From Planosporangium mesophilum (GTDB lineage Bacteria > Actinomycetota > Actinomycetes > Mycobacteriales > Micromonosporaceae), in NCBI RefSeq assembly GCF_016863255.1, contig NZ_BOON01000034.1, forward strand, positions 62,001 to 126,000: a stretch of 64,000 nucleotides of DNA, given 5' to 3'. The notes under the pieces are model-generated. The model was not told the origin of the DNA, made no database searches, and saw only the letters and a program-made list of their open reading frames with translations. Of this stretch, positions 9,681 through 19,501 are shown one piece after another. The translations under genes were made by a program, and so were the position numbers. The stretch's first letter is position 1; the number at the start of each line of letters is the position of its first letter.

Positions 9681-11168
9681 TCACGGCGGAGCGTGCTTCG
9701 CGGGCGGCGGCGGCGCCGGAGGGGCCGGCTCCGGCGGGGCCGGATCGGGCGGGGCCGGCGGGGCTGTCTGGGCCGGCGCAGGCGGAGCCGGCGGGGGCAT
9801 CGCCGTGGGCGGCGCGGCCCACGGCGGCACGCTCGCGACCGGCTCGCCCGGGTACGCCTCCTCGTCGTGTACGCCCAGGTCACCGCTTTCGAGGACGTCG
9901 TCGGGCAGCCGCAACGCCATCACCCTTCCGAGTACCGAGAGAATCGCGAATGTCAGCAGCGCGTCCCACGCGATGACCGTCACCGCGGCGCCCGCCTGCA
10001 GCGCCAACTGGCGGGGGTGGCCGTACAGCGCACCGGCCGCGGCGACCGCGGTCGACCCGTCCGGCCGGAGGTACACCGCCATCGCGGGGTCGGCGAGCAG
10101 ACCGACCAGCAGGCCGCCGGTCAGGCCCGCGACGCCGTGGGTGTGGAAGACCCCGAGCGTGTCGTCGACCCGGCGGAAGAGGCCCAGCCGGTTGAGCCTG
10201 TTCCAGGACAGCCAGACCACGACCGACGCGACGAGGCCGGTGACGAGCGCGCCCCAGCCGTTGACGAAGCCCGCGGCCGGGGTGATCGCCACCAGGCCCG
10301 TGATCATGCCGTTGACCGCGCCCAGGAAGGTGGGCTTGCGCTGCGGGCCGGCGGCCATGTCCAGCAGCAGCCAGGTCAGCAGCGCGACGGCGGCGGAGAG
10401 GTTGGTGTTGAGGACCGCCGCGGCCGCGTTCGCGCCGCCGAAGTACATGTCGCCGCCGTTGAAGCCGTTCCAACCCAGCCACAGGATGCCGGCGCCGGCG
10501 GCCACCATGGGCAGGTTGTTGGGCAGCGGTCGGGCCCGGTCGCCGGCCAGCCGGGGACCGATCACCGCGGCCGCGGTGAAGCCGGTGGTACCGGCGGCCA
10601 GGTGGATCACGTACCCGCCGCTGTAGTCGAGCGCGCCGGCGTGGGCCCACCAGCCGCCGCCCCACAGCAGGAACGCGTTGACCGAGTACACCAGGCCCGA
10701 CCACAGCGGTACGAACACCAGCCACGCCCGGAAGCTCATCCGGCCCAGCACCGACCCCAGGAACAGCAGCGGGGTGATCGCGGCGAACGCGAAGTGGAAG
10801 TAGGCGAGCGTGGACTTCGGGTACCGGAAGTCGGGCATCGCGCCGTCGAGCAGAGGGATGTGGGCCCTGCCCTGCATCGACCCGGGGTCGAGGATCGGGC
10901 GCGGTACGCCCACGACGTGGCCCAGCACGCCCGGTCCCAGCCGCAGCGGCCGCCCGAACGCCATGCTGAACTCGTAGAGGACCCACGCGACGAGCACCAG
11001 CGCGAACCCGGCGAACGCCATGAGCATCGTGTTGACGACCCACTTGCGCTGCACCAGGCCGCCGTACAGGAGCACCAGACCCGGGATGCTCATGAGGCCG
11101 ACCAGGGTGGCGGCGATCAACTGCCAGGCGTTGTCGCCCGGACTGAGCCAGGCGGGATAGGGATCCAC
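9681..11168 (-). CDS. amt: Ammonium transporter, Amt family
   Basis: This channel-like integral membrane protein imports ammonium. It has about eleven helices and family motifs such as AGTTGFTAAAVIGPR, the WLGWNGFNGG segment and the FHTHGVAGLTGG region carrying the conserved pore histidine. It has a long cytosolic C-terminal tail ending in Pro/Ala-rich repeats (PPAPPPPAK), longer than in E. coli AmtB. No glnK or glnD follows. The GTG start is followed at once by MDPYPAWLSPGDNAW. A GlnR-type box lies upstream, so nitrogen control is likely. Confidence 0.93.
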   Translation of the reverse strand: MDPYPAWLSPGDNAWQLIAATLVGLMSIPGLVLLYGGLVQRKWVVNTMLMAFAGFALVLVAWVLYEFSMAFGRPLRLGPGVLGHVVGVPRPILDPGSMQGRAHIPLLDGAMPDFRYPKSTLAYFHFAFAAITPLLFLGSVLGRMSFRAWLVFVPLWSGLVYSVNAFLLWGGGWWAHAGALDYSGGYVIHLAAGTTGFTAAAVIGPRLAGDRARPLPNNLPMVAAGAGILWLGWNGFNGGDMYFGGANAAAAVLNTNLSAAVALLTWLLLDMAAGPQRKPTFLGAVNGMITGLVAITPAAGFVNGWGALVTGLVASVVVWLSWNRLNRLGLFRRVDDTLGVFHTHGVAGLTGGLLVGLLADPAMAVYLRPDGSTAVAAAGALYGHPRQLALQAGAAVTVIAWDALLTFAILSVLGRVMALRLPDDVLESGDLGVHDEEAYPGEPVASVPPWAAPPTAMPPPAPPAPAQTAPPAPPDPAPPEPAPPAPPPPAKHAPP

Positions 11169-11220
11169 CGGTGCCCCCAGGGTGGATCGGTGGGACTCCC
11201 CTGAAGCCTGACTATCGGGT

Positions 11221-11247
11221 ATTTCGGGCGAATTTCGTCCGAGTTAC
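11221..11247 (-). promoter_or_regulatory. GlnR-type nitrogen-regulation box upstream of amt
   Basis: Read on the minus strand, the site is GTAAC-N6-GAAAT-N6-GAAAT, half-sites spaced at 11 bp. This matches the actinobacterial GlnR pattern gTnAc-N6-GaAAc. It lies 53-79 nt upstream of the amt GTG, close to a possible -10 (GATAGT). Confidence 0.7.
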
Positions 11248-11330
11248 GAACCCTGGCATTCCTGGACACCCTGGGATTCCCGGACCCCGCGACCCCACGG
11301 CAAGCGCCGGGTGTCCGCCGGCCGCGAGGA

Positions 11331-12974
11331 TTAGCGCAGCGCGGCCGGTGCGGCCGCCGGTACGGCCGGCTGCCGGGGTGCGACCGGCGCGACCGGCCGG
11401 TACTCCGATCCCAGCGGCGGCCGCGGGTCGGCCTCGCCCTTGTTGGGCCACATCGACATCGCCCGCTCGGCCTGGGCGGTGATCGTCAGCGAGGGGTTCA
11501 CGCCGAGGTTCGCGCTCACCGCCGCACCGTCGACAACATGCAGCCCATCGTGGCCGAAGACGCGATGGTACGGATCGATCACCCCGTGCTCGGCGTCGGC
11601 GCCGATCGGCGAACCGCCCAGGATGTGCGCGGTCATCGGGATGTTGAACACCTCGCCCCAGGAGCCGCCGGCCACGCCGTCGATCTCCTCGGCGAGCAGT
11701 CGCGTCGCCTCGTTGCCGGCCGGGATCCAGGTCGGGTTGGGCGCGCCGTGGCCCTGCGTGGTGGTCAGCCGCTTGCGCCCCAGCCAGCCCCGCTTGTAGT
11801 GGGTCTGCAGCGAGTTGTCCAGCGACTGCATGACCAGCGCGATGACCGTCTTCTCCGACCACTTGCGCACCGACAGCGCCCGTAGGTGCTTGATCGGGCG
11901 CGTGAAGAACACCCGCCACCAGCGCAGCATCCGGTGCGGCCCGCCGTCGGTGAGCACGGTCTGCAGCAGCCCCATCGCGTTGGAGCCCTTGCCGTACCGG
12001 ACCGGCTCGATGTGCGTACTCGCGTCGGGGTGGAACGAGCTGGTGATCGCGACGCCGTCGGTGTAGTCGGCGTCCGTCCGGAACGTCCGGGCGCCCAGGA
12101 TCGCCTCGGAGTTGGTACGCGTCAGCGCACCCACCCGCGGCGACAGGTTCGGCAGCGCACCGGCCGCCTTCGAGCGGTGCAGCACCCGCTGGGTACCGAG
12201 CGCCCCGGCCGCGAAGATCACCTGGTCGGCCTCGAAGGTACGGCGCTTCCAGGACCGCCCGGTGCGGTGGGTGGTGATGACATAGCCCCCCTGCGCAGCC
12301 GGGCGCACCACGTCGACCGTGGTCAGCGGGTACACCTCGGCACCGCCCTGCTCGGCCAGGTACAGGTAGTTCTTGACCAGCGTGTTCTTGGCGTTGAACC
12401 GGCAGCCGGTCATGCAGGCGCCGCAGTGGATACAGCTGTTGCGGACCGGTCCGGCGCCGCCGAAGTACGGGTCGACGCCGGGCTGCCCGAAGTAGACGCC
12501 GACGGGGGTCGGGTGGAACGTGTCCTCCACGCCCATCCGCACGGCCACCCGCTTCATCGCCTCGTCGGCCCGCGTCATGCGGTTGTACGTGACCACCCCG
12601 AGCATCCGCTCGGCCTGGTCGTAGTGGGGGGCCAACTCCCGCTCCCAGTCGGTGATGCCGGCCCACTGGGGGTCGCGATAGAACGGCGGCAGCGGCCGGT
12701 ACAGCGTGTTGGCGTAGACCAGCGAACCGCCGCCGACCCCGGCTCCGGAGAGGACGAGCACGTCGCGGAGCAGGTTGATGCGCTGGATGCCATAGCAGCC
12801 CAGCGCCGGGGCCCACAGGAACTGGCGCGAACGCCACGACGTCTTGGGGAACTCGTCGTCGGCGAAGCGGCGGCCGGCCTCCAGCACGGCGACCTTGTAC
12901 CCCTTCTCGACCAGTCTCAACGCGGACACACTGCCGCCGAAGCCGGAGCCGATAATCACCACGTCGTAACGCAT
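11331..12974 (-). CDS. GMC-family FAD oxidoreductase, cholesterol-oxidase-like
   Basis: The protein (547 aa) starts with an FAD-binding Rossmann fold (VVIIGSGFGGSVSALRL). It carries LSGAGVGGGSLVYAN, typical of ChoD-type cholesterol oxidases. CxxC-like pairs (CIHCGACMTGC) resemble the cysteine cluster of Mycobacterium ChoD relatives. The C-terminus has the conserved VVDGAAVSANLGVNPSLTI. The position beside guaB3/guaB matches the location of choD in mycobacteria. The substrate could be a sterol or another alcohol; the sequence does not settle this. The C-terminal 40 residues are a Pro/Ala-rich tail. Confidence 0.88.
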   Translation of the reverse strand: MRYDVVIIGSGFGGSVSALRLVEKGYKVAVLEAGRRFADDEFPKTSWRSRQFLWAPALGCYGIQRINLLRDVLVLSGAGVGGGSLVYANTLYRPLPPFYRDPQWAGITDWERELAPHYDQAERMLGVVTYNRMTRADEAMKRVAVRMGVEDTFHPTPVGVYFGQPGVDPYFGGAGPVRNSCIHCGACMTGCRFNAKNTLVKNYLYLAEQGGAEVYPLTTVDVVRPAAQGGYVITTHRTGRSWKRRTFEADQVIFAAGALGTQRVLHRSKAAGALPNLSPRVGALTRTNSEAILGARTFRTDADYTDGVAITSSFHPDASTHIEPVRYGKGSNAMGLLQTVLTDGGPHRMLRWWRVFFTRPIKHLRALSVRKWSEKTVIALVMQSLDNSLQTHYKRGWLGRKRLTTTQGHGAPNPTWIPAGNEATRLLAEEIDGVAGGSWGEVFNIPMTAHILGGSPIGADAEHGVIDPYHRVFGHDGLHVVDGAAVSANLGVNPSLTITAQAERAMSMWPNKGEADPRPPLGSEYRPVAPVAPRQPAVPAAAPAALR

Positions 12975-12983
12975 GCCACATAG

Positions 12984-13220
12984 TTACTCACGAGTCACTT
13001 TTATGGAAGACCCCGAGTTTTCCTGGTCACCGCCAAGATCCAGATAGTGGGATCCGGGACGGCTCGGGTCGATCGGTATATCGATGAACTCGTTGGTGTA
13101 CAGTCGGCCGCGCTCGTCCGGCGGCGTCCATACGGGACGGTCGGTCCTCCCGACGGGGTGCCGCGCGAGCGCGTGCGATTGATCACACCTGGTCGGTACG
13201 GGGCCGGCCTCAAATGCCAC
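12984..13220 (-). CDS. Possible small protein upstream of the GMC oxidase
   Basis: A 78-codon frame starting GTG ends 9 nt before the GMC oxidase start. Its C-terminal half reads as ordinary protein (WTPPDERGRLYTNEFIDIP, then DPSRPGSHYLDLGGDQ), unlike the arginine/alanine gibberish of antisense frames in this genome. Codon usage is less GC3-rich than in neighbouring genes (ATA, AAA, CTT, GGA are used). No clear ribosome binding site is seen, and the start is a guess. I do not recognise a family. It may be cotranscribed with the oxidase. Confidence 0.4.
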   Translation of the reverse strand: MAFEAGPVPTRCDQSHALARHPVGRTDRPVWTPPDERGRLYTNEFIDIPIDPSRPGSHYLDLGGDQENSGSSIKVTRE

Positions 13221-13400
13221 GCACCGCCCATACCACCACTTCGGTCGATGCCGGGACCGCGAAGTAGGCCCGTATGGGTGAGCCGGGCTGCAGGCCACAC
13301 CGGTACCGTGCTGCCTGCTCGCCGCTTTGCGCGTGGGCGCAGGCAGGGCCGCTTGTTGCACACCGGCCCGGATCGGGCCTTTCGCGGGGGGATGCGCAGG

Positions 13401-14420
13401 ATGACGGGAGCACACGACCCGACTGGTGCCGAGGGCGGGCCGTCGCCGGCGCCCTCCCCGGCGGGCGCGCACCCGGCCCCGCCGGAACGCCCCGGTCCGT
13501 CGGCGCCGCACCTCGCGTACCCGCCGCCCGGCTACCCCTCGGGGCCCTACCCTGCCGCGCCACCGCTGAGCGCGCCGCCGTTCACCGCGCCGCCGCTGAG
13601 CGCGCCGCCATTCGCCGCCGCGGTACCCGCGACCGCCGCGCCCGCGCGTCGCGGTCCACTCGCGATCGTCGCGTTCGGACTGATCGTCCTGCTGCTGATC
13701 GTCGTCGCCGCCCAGACCTTCGTGCTGATCCGGCTCGACAACCGCCTCGACAGGACCGTCGCGTCGACGACGCGGGCCGACGGGAACAGCAACGGGCGGA
13801 TCCGGGGGCTGGAAGGCCGGGTCGTCGAGCTCGAGCGGCAGGCCGGCAAGTCGCTCGACGCCGCCGCCGTCGCGGCGCAGGTCTCCCCCAGCGTGTTCCG
13901 GGTGATCGCCGGCGACTCCTCGGGTACGGCGTTCGCGATCGGGCGGGAACCCTCCGGCGGCGGCACCGACCTGCTGACGAACTTCCACGTGGTGGAGAGC
14001 CTCTACAACAGCGGCGGTCGCGACGTGGCGCTCGAGCGCGACAACAAGCGGTACTCCGCGAAGATCGTCAAGGTGGGCGACGGCGGCAAGGACATCGCGC
14101 TGCTGCACACCACCGAGAAGTTCTCGCGGCTGCAGCCGTCGAAGGCCACCATCGCGTCCGGGCAGCCCGTCGTCGTGATCGGGGCCCCGCTCGGCCTCGA
14201 GGACACCGTCACCACCGGCGTGGTCAGCGCACTGCGTACCACCGCCGACGGTCCGGTCATCCAGTTCTCTGCGCCGATCAACCCGGGCAACTCCGGCGGC
14301 CCGGTCGTCGACGCGCAGAAGCAGGTCGTCGGGATCGCCACGGCGAAGGCGAGCAGGGCCGAGGGCATCGGCCTGGCCATCCCGATCTCCATCGCCTGCG
14401 ACACGTTCGCCGTCTGCTGA
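13401..14420 (+). CDS. Membrane-anchored trypsin-like serine protease
   Basis: This 339-residue HtrA/trypsin-type protease has a Pro/Ala-rich cytoplasmic N-terminus and one membrane anchor (about 93-113, IVAFGLIVLLLIVVAAQTFV). A short coiled segment precedes an extracytoplasmic protease domain. The catalytic triad is visible as His196 (TNFHVV), Asp231 (GKDIALLH) and Ser298 (PGNSGGP). No PDZ domain follows, unlike DegP. The start at 13401 has GGGGGG 9 nt upstream; 13392 is an in-frame alternative. The substrate is unknown. Confidence 0.85.
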   Translation: MTGAHDPTGAEGGPSPAPSPAGAHPAPPERPGPSAPHLAYPPPGYPSGPYPAAPPLSAPPFTAPPLSAPPFAAAVPATAAPARRGPLAIVAFGLIVLLLIVVAAQTFVLIRLDNRLDRTVASTTRADGNSNGRIRGLEGRVVELERQAGKSLDAAAVAAQVSPSVFRVIAGDSSGTAFAIGREPSGGGTDLLTNFHVVESLYNSGGRDVALERDNKRYSAKIVKVGDGGKDIALLHTTEKFSRLQPSKATIASGQPVVVIGAPLGLEDTVTTGVVSALRTTADGPVIQFSAPINPGNSGGPVVDAQKQVVGIATAKASRAEGIGLAIPISIACDTFAVC

Positions 14421-14499
14421 CGCGCGCCGCACGTACCCCACCCGCTCCGCTCATCTGCAAACCCCGGTGGACCACCCCCGGCGGGATCCTGGAGGACGA

Positions 14500-15324
14500 A
14501 TGACACACCCCGACGGCACTCCGGACGCGGAGCGCCAGCCCAACCCCGGCAGCACGGCCGACGCCACGGTGGCGTTCCCCGAACAGGGTGGCGCTCAGCC
14601 GGCCACCCAGGGCCAGTACGGCTGGGTCCCTGCCCAGCCCGCGCCGGCTCAGCCCGCGGCCGCGCCGGCACCCACGGCCACGCCGACGATCGCGGTGCCG
14701 GCCCAGCCCGCGGCGCCCGACTCGCCGCTGTACCAGCCCACGGTGGCCGAGCCGACGTACCAGCCCACGGCCGCCGAGACACCGCTGTACCAGCCGTTCT
14801 CGGCGCCGCCGGTCTCCGGTACCCCGTACGGGCAGTCGGCGCCCGCCTGGGGGCAGCAGCCCTACCCGACCGGGCCCGCGTTCACCCCGCCGCTGCCCGG
14901 CTCCACCACGCCCAGGGCCAAGCGCGGCCCGCTGGTACCGATCCTCGCGGTGCTGTCGGCCGTGCTGTTCCTGAGCACCGCCGGCCTGGGGGTCCTGTTC
15001 GCCGTCGAGCACGGCGCGAAGAGCCGGACCGAGAAGACGCTCAGCCAGCGGACCTCGACGCTGGCCGCCAAGAGCTCCGAGCTGGACCGGACCCGCTCCG
15101 ACCTCCAGCGGGCCAACGACGAGCTGAGCCGGGCCAAGACGGACCTGAGCGGCTCGAAGAACCAGGCCGACGAGCTGAAGCGCCAGAAGGCCGTCATCTC
15201 GAAGTGCTTCACCCTGCTGGGCGAGCTGGGACAGGCCGCAGAAGCGGGCGACCGGGCGACCGTGACCAAGAAGCAGGCCGAGGTCCAGACCGCCTGCCGC
15301 GAGGCCGACCGGTACCTCGAGTAG
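14500..15324 (+). CDS. Single-pass membrane protein with extracytoplasmic coiled coil
   Basis: This 274-residue protein has a disordered N-terminal 140 residues rich in Pro, Ala and Gln with repeated YQPT units. A membrane helix follows (about 148-170, VPILAVLSAVLFLSTAGLGV), then a heptad-rich coiled coil (about 175-235) and a short C-terminal region with two cysteines (SKCF, TACRE). GGAGG lies 4 nt before the ATG. It lies 79 nt behind the protease, and the two may be cotranscribed and work together at the envelope. No named family is recognised. Confidence 0.7.
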   Translation: MTHPDGTPDAERQPNPGSTADATVAFPEQGGAQPATQGQYGWVPAQPAPAQPAAAPAPTATPTIAVPAQPAAPDSPLYQPTVAEPTYQPTAAETPLYQPFSAPPVSGTPYGQSAPAWGQQPYPTGPAFTPPLPGSTTPRAKRGPLVPILAVLSAVLFLSTAGLGVLFAVEHGAKSRTEKTLSQRTSTLAAKSSELDRTRSDLQRANDELSRAKTDLSGSKNQADELKRQKAVISKCFTLLGELGQAAEAGDRATVTKKQAEVQTACREADRYLE

Positions 15325-15338
15325 CCCGAGAAACGCGA

Positions 15339-15373
15339 GAGGGGGTACCCGCCGTGGCGGGTACCCCCTCTTT
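15339..15373. terminator. Bidirectional terminator
   Basis: A 15-bp perfect stem (GAGGGGGTACCCGCC) with a 2-nt loop is followed by TTT. It separates the rightward coiled-coil gene from leftward guaB3. Confidence 0.85.
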
Positions 15374-15384
15374 CGTCCGCAGAT

Positions 15385-16503
15385 CTAGCGGTCGAGGACC
15401 AGGCCGACCTTCTGGAACTCCTTGAGGTCGCGGTACCCGCACTTGGCCATCGCCCGGCGCAGGCCGCCGAACAGGTTGAGCACACCCTCGGGGTCGTCGG
15501 ACGGACCGAACAGCACCCGCTCCAGGCTCCCCATCGGCTCCTCCGCGCCGCCGAACGAACCGCGCGGCAGCTTCGGGTGGCTGGCGGCCGAAACCCACCA
15601 GGCCCCACCGGCCGGCGCGTTCTCCGAGCGGGTCAGCGGCTCGCCGAGCATCACCGCGTCGGCACCGCAGCCGATCGCCCGCGCGATGTCACCGGAGGTC
15701 GTGATGTCACCGTCGGCGATGATGTGCACGTACCGGCCGCCGGTCTCGTCCAGGTAGTCCCGGCGTGCCGCGGCCGCGTCGGCGATCGCGCTCGCCATCG
15801 GCACCCGGATGCCGAGCACCCGGTCGGTGGTGGACCACTGGTCCCCGCCGATACCGACGATGACCCCCGCCGCGCCGGTCCGCATGAGGTGCAGCGCGGT
15901 CTGGTAGTTGGTGCACCCGCCGACGACGACCGGCAGGTCCAGGTCGGCGATGAACTCCTTGAGGTTGAGCGGCTCGTCGACAGTCGACACGTGCTCGGCC
16001 GAGACCAGCGTGCCCTGGATGACCAGGATGTCCACGCCGGCGTCGAGGATCACCGGGGCGAGCGCGAGCGTGTGCTGCGGCGACACGCGTACCGCGACCG
16101 TCACGCCGCCGTCGCGGATCTGCTTGACCCGCTCGACGATCAGCTCCGGCTTGATCGGCGCGGAGTACACCTCCTGCAGGCGCCGCGTCGTGGGCTCGTC
16201 CCCCTTCAGCCCGGCCAGCTCCTCGAGGACCCGGGTCGGGTCCTCGTAGCGGCACCAGAGCCCCTCCACATTGAGCACGCCGAGGCCGCCGAGGCGGCCG
16301 AGCGCGACCGTGGTGGCCGGGCTCATCGTCGCGTCGGACGGGTGCGCCACGCACGGGATTTTGAATTGGTACGCGTCGAGCTGCCACGACGTCGAGACGT
16401 CGTCGACGTCCCGGGTACGCCGGGTGGGCACGAGGGCAATGTCGTCGAGGTGGTACCCCCGCTGTGCGGTCTTGCCCAGACCGATCTCGACCGAGTCACG
16501 CAC
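15385..16503 (-). CDS. guaB3: GuaB3 family IMP dehydrogenase-related protein
   Basis: This TIM-barrel protein of the IMPDH/GMP reductase superfamily (372 aa) lacks CBS domains. The phosphate-binding segment IADGDITTSGDIARA is present. The loop that carries the catalytic cysteine in IMPDH (GSICTTR) reads GGDQWSTTD, with Ser in the aligned position. The GTG at 16503 has GGAG 6 nt upstream and gives MRDSVEIG, the normal actinobacterial N-terminus; the TTG at 16515 is less likely. It follows guaB with a 28-nt gap, as in mycobacteria and Streptomyces. Its exact reaction in actinobacteria is not settled by the sequence. Confidence 0.93.
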   Translation of the reverse strand: MRDSVEIGLGKTAQRGYHLDDIALVPTRRTRDVDDVSTSWQLDAYQFKIPCVAHPSDATMSPATTVALGRLGGLGVLNVEGLWCRYEDPTRVLEELAGLKGDEPTTRRLQEVYSAPIKPELIVERVKQIRDGGVTVAVRVSPQHTLALAPVILDAGVDILVIQGTLVSAEHVSTVDEPLNLKEFIADLDLPVVVGGCTNYQTALHLMRTGAAGVIVGIGGDQWSTTDRVLGIRVPMASAIADAAAARRDYLDETGGRYVHIIADGDITTSGDIARAIGCGADAVMLGEPLTRSENAPAGGAWWVSAASHPKLPRGSFGGAEEPMGSLERVLFGPSDDPEGVLNLFGGLRRAMAKCGYRDLKEFQKVGLVLDR

Positions 16504-16531
16504 TGTGGACTCCAAGTTATGCGCAGAAATG

Positions 16532-18061
<1,530 letters not shown>

Positions 18062-18063
18062 TT

Positions 18064-18069
18064 ATCGTA
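18064..18069 (-). promoter_or_regulatory. Probable guaB -10 element (TACGAT)
   Basis: A TANNNT hexamer lies 41 nt upstream of the guaB ATG at 18022, which would give a leader of about 35 nt. The upstream frame start at 18061 would then lie before the transcript start. Confidence 0.45.
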
Positions 18070-18190
18070 CCCACCGGGCCACCGGCGTCCTGGCGGCGCG
18101 TTGCGGTTGGGCCCGCCTCGGCTGCGCTTCCGCGGGGTAAGCCGATCCAGCGAACCTGTGCGGGGGCCGGCACGCGGCCTTGTTCGGGGC

Positions 18191-18196
18191 TACGGT
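18191..18196 (+). promoter_or_regulatory. -10 element (TACGGT) of leaderless DUF5319 gene
   Basis: TACGGT ends 6 nt before the GTG at 18203. The purine run between them is too close to act as a ribosome binding site. Confidence 0.55.
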
Positions 18197-18202
18197 GAAA
18201 GG

Positions 18203-18595
18203 GTGCAGGACGAGCCCATCGACCCGTTCGCCGGCGACCCCGGCGATCCCAGTGCCGACCTCGACGCGAACGAAGACGGCGAGCCGTTGACCGAGGCGGA
18301 ACGGCAGGACGTACTGGAGGACCTTGCTGATCTGGAGATCTACCAGGCACTGCTGACCCCGATCGGCGTCCGGGGGCTCGTCATCGAGTGCGAGGACTGC
18401 CACGAGCCGCACTACTTCGACTGGGACCTGCTGCGCGCCAACCTTCGTCACCTGCTGACCTCGGGCCGACCCAGGGTGCACGAGCCCGCGTACGACCCCG
18501 ATCCGGATCACTACGTCACCTGGGAGTACGCCCGCGGCTACGCGGACGGCGTACACGACGCGCTGGCCGACGCCACCGACGACGGCGAGCGCTGA
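18203..18595 (+). CDS. DUF5319 family protein
   Basis: This 130-residue acidic soluble protein belongs to an actinobacterial family of unknown function. It has the near-invariant core YQALLTPIGVRGLVIECEDC then HEPHYFDWDLLRANLRHLL, and a C-terminal DPDPDHYVTWEYARGYADGV. The CEDCHEPH cluster (two Cys, two His) could bind a metal; that is inference. It sits divergent from guaB, next to bldM and whiD, the same place as its mycobacterial homologue beside guaB2 and whiB3. The start GTG is chosen from the family N-terminus (QDEPIDPFAGDP) and the -10 element 6 nt upstream. Confidence 0.88.
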   Translation: MQDEPIDPFAGDPGDPSADLDANEDGEPLTEAERQDVLEDLADLEIYQALLTPIGVRGLVIECEDCHEPHYFDWDLLRANLRHLLTSGRPRVHEPAYDPDPDHYVTWEYARGYADGVHDALADATDDGER

Positions 18596-18607
18596 CATAG
18601 AGCGTTG

Positions 18608-18650
18608 ACGGCGCGCCGGCGGGCCGGTGCCGCTGGAGCGCGCCGTTTAA
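18608..18650. terminator. Terminator between DUF5319 and the bldM-like gene
   Basis: The arms ACGGCGCG (18608) and CGCGCCGT (18639) enclose a GC-rich loop and are followed by TTTAA. It serves the convergent pair. Confidence 0.6.
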
Positions 18651-18692
18651 CGGGAGCCGTCGCGGGGTAACGCCCCCGCATGTCAGGACCCG

Positions 18693-19463
18693 TTAGCTCA
18701 CCAGGCCGGCGCGGAACGCCGAGGCGACGGCATGAGCCCGGTCGCGCGCGCCCAACTTTCGGAACAGCCGGCGTGCGTGGGTCTTGACGGTGTCCTCCGA
18801 GACATACAGGTCCCGGCCGATCTCGGCGTTGCTCTTCCCCTCCGCCATGCCGCGCAGCACCTGCAGCTCACGCTCGGTCAGATCGACCCGCCGGCGGGGT
18901 GGCTCGGCCACCGCGTCACCGCGCTGGTGGGGCACCGCCGTCGCGGTACGCAGCGGCATCGCCGCCCCGTTCCCGTCAGCTCCGGGCAGCCCCCTGCCGG
19001 GTCCCGCGTTCGACCCGGCGCCGTTCATCGCCACCGGCCGGCTACCGGGGCCGCCGTTCAGCCCGTTGGCGGCCGTCGGCCGCTGGCTGACGGACGGCTG
19101 CGTCAGCAGCAACAGCACCGCCTTCGTAACCAACGTCACAGCGTCGGTGTGGTCGGCCCGGATCACCCCCCGGGCGCCGGCCGCGATCGCCGCGGCCGCG
19201 TTGCGCGGCTCCTCGATGCCGAAGAAGACGATCGTCGCGCCCGGCGCGGCCAGCAGCGCCCGTCGGGTGAAATCGGCGCTGTCCGGGCGCGCCACCGCCG
19301 TATCGACCAGCACAAGCTCCGCGGGCTCCGCGGCGAGCTGTGACACGGCCTCGGTGGCGTTCAAAGCGGTACGAACCGCCGAGCCGACGCCGAGTCTCGA
19401 CGCCGACGCTCCAATCGCTTGGGCGGCCAAAGGTGTCTTCACACAGACCAGGACCGTACGCAA
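18693..19463 (-). CDS. bldM: BldM-type orphan response regulator with atypical receiver
   Basis: The protein (256 aa) has an N-terminal receiver-like domain (about 1-120), a Gly/Ala/Pro-rich linker of some 65 residues, and a LuxR/NarL DNA-binding domain. The latter (LTERELQVLRGMAEGKSNAEI, DTVKTHARRLFRKLGARDRA) is very close to Streptomyces BldM. The receiver keeps an Asp at the phosphorylation position (LVLVDTAV) but has lost the acidic pair (VCVKTP) and the conserved Lys (IRAD), so ordinary phosphorylation is unlikely. The TTG start at 19463 has a GGAGAGGGGAG run upstream. It is divergent from whiD, as in Streptomyces, where BldM controls sporulation genes. Confidence 0.85.
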   Translation of the reverse strand: MRTVLVCVKTPLAAQAIGASASRLGVGSAVRTALNATEAVSQLAAEPAELVLVDTAVARPDSADFTRRALLAAPGATIVFFGIEEPRNAAAAIAAGARGVIRADHTDAVTLVTKAVLLLLTQPSVSQRPTAANGLNGGPGSRPVAMNGAGSNAGPGRGLPGADGNGAAMPLRTATAVPHQRGDAVAEPPRRRVDLTERELQVLRGMAEGKSNAEIGRDLYVSEDTVKTHARRLFRKLGARDRAHAVASAFRAGLVS

Positions 19464-19489
19464 CGTCTCTCCCCTCTCCTTTGAGGGGA

Positions 19490-19501
19490 CCACATATGTG
19501 G
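19490..19501. promoter_or_regulatory. 12-bp palindrome in the bldM/whiD intergenic region
   Basis: CCACATATGTGG is a perfect palindrome lying 27 nt upstream of the bldM-like TTG and 136 nt upstream of whiD. Its position would suit an operator; there is no further proof. Confidence 0.35.

Noticed and set aside
13047-13391. N-terminal extension of the serine protease back to 13047
   Set aside because: The region is antisense to the possible small protein at 12984-13220 and lacks protein-like composition. The normal N-terminus begins at 13392 or 13401.
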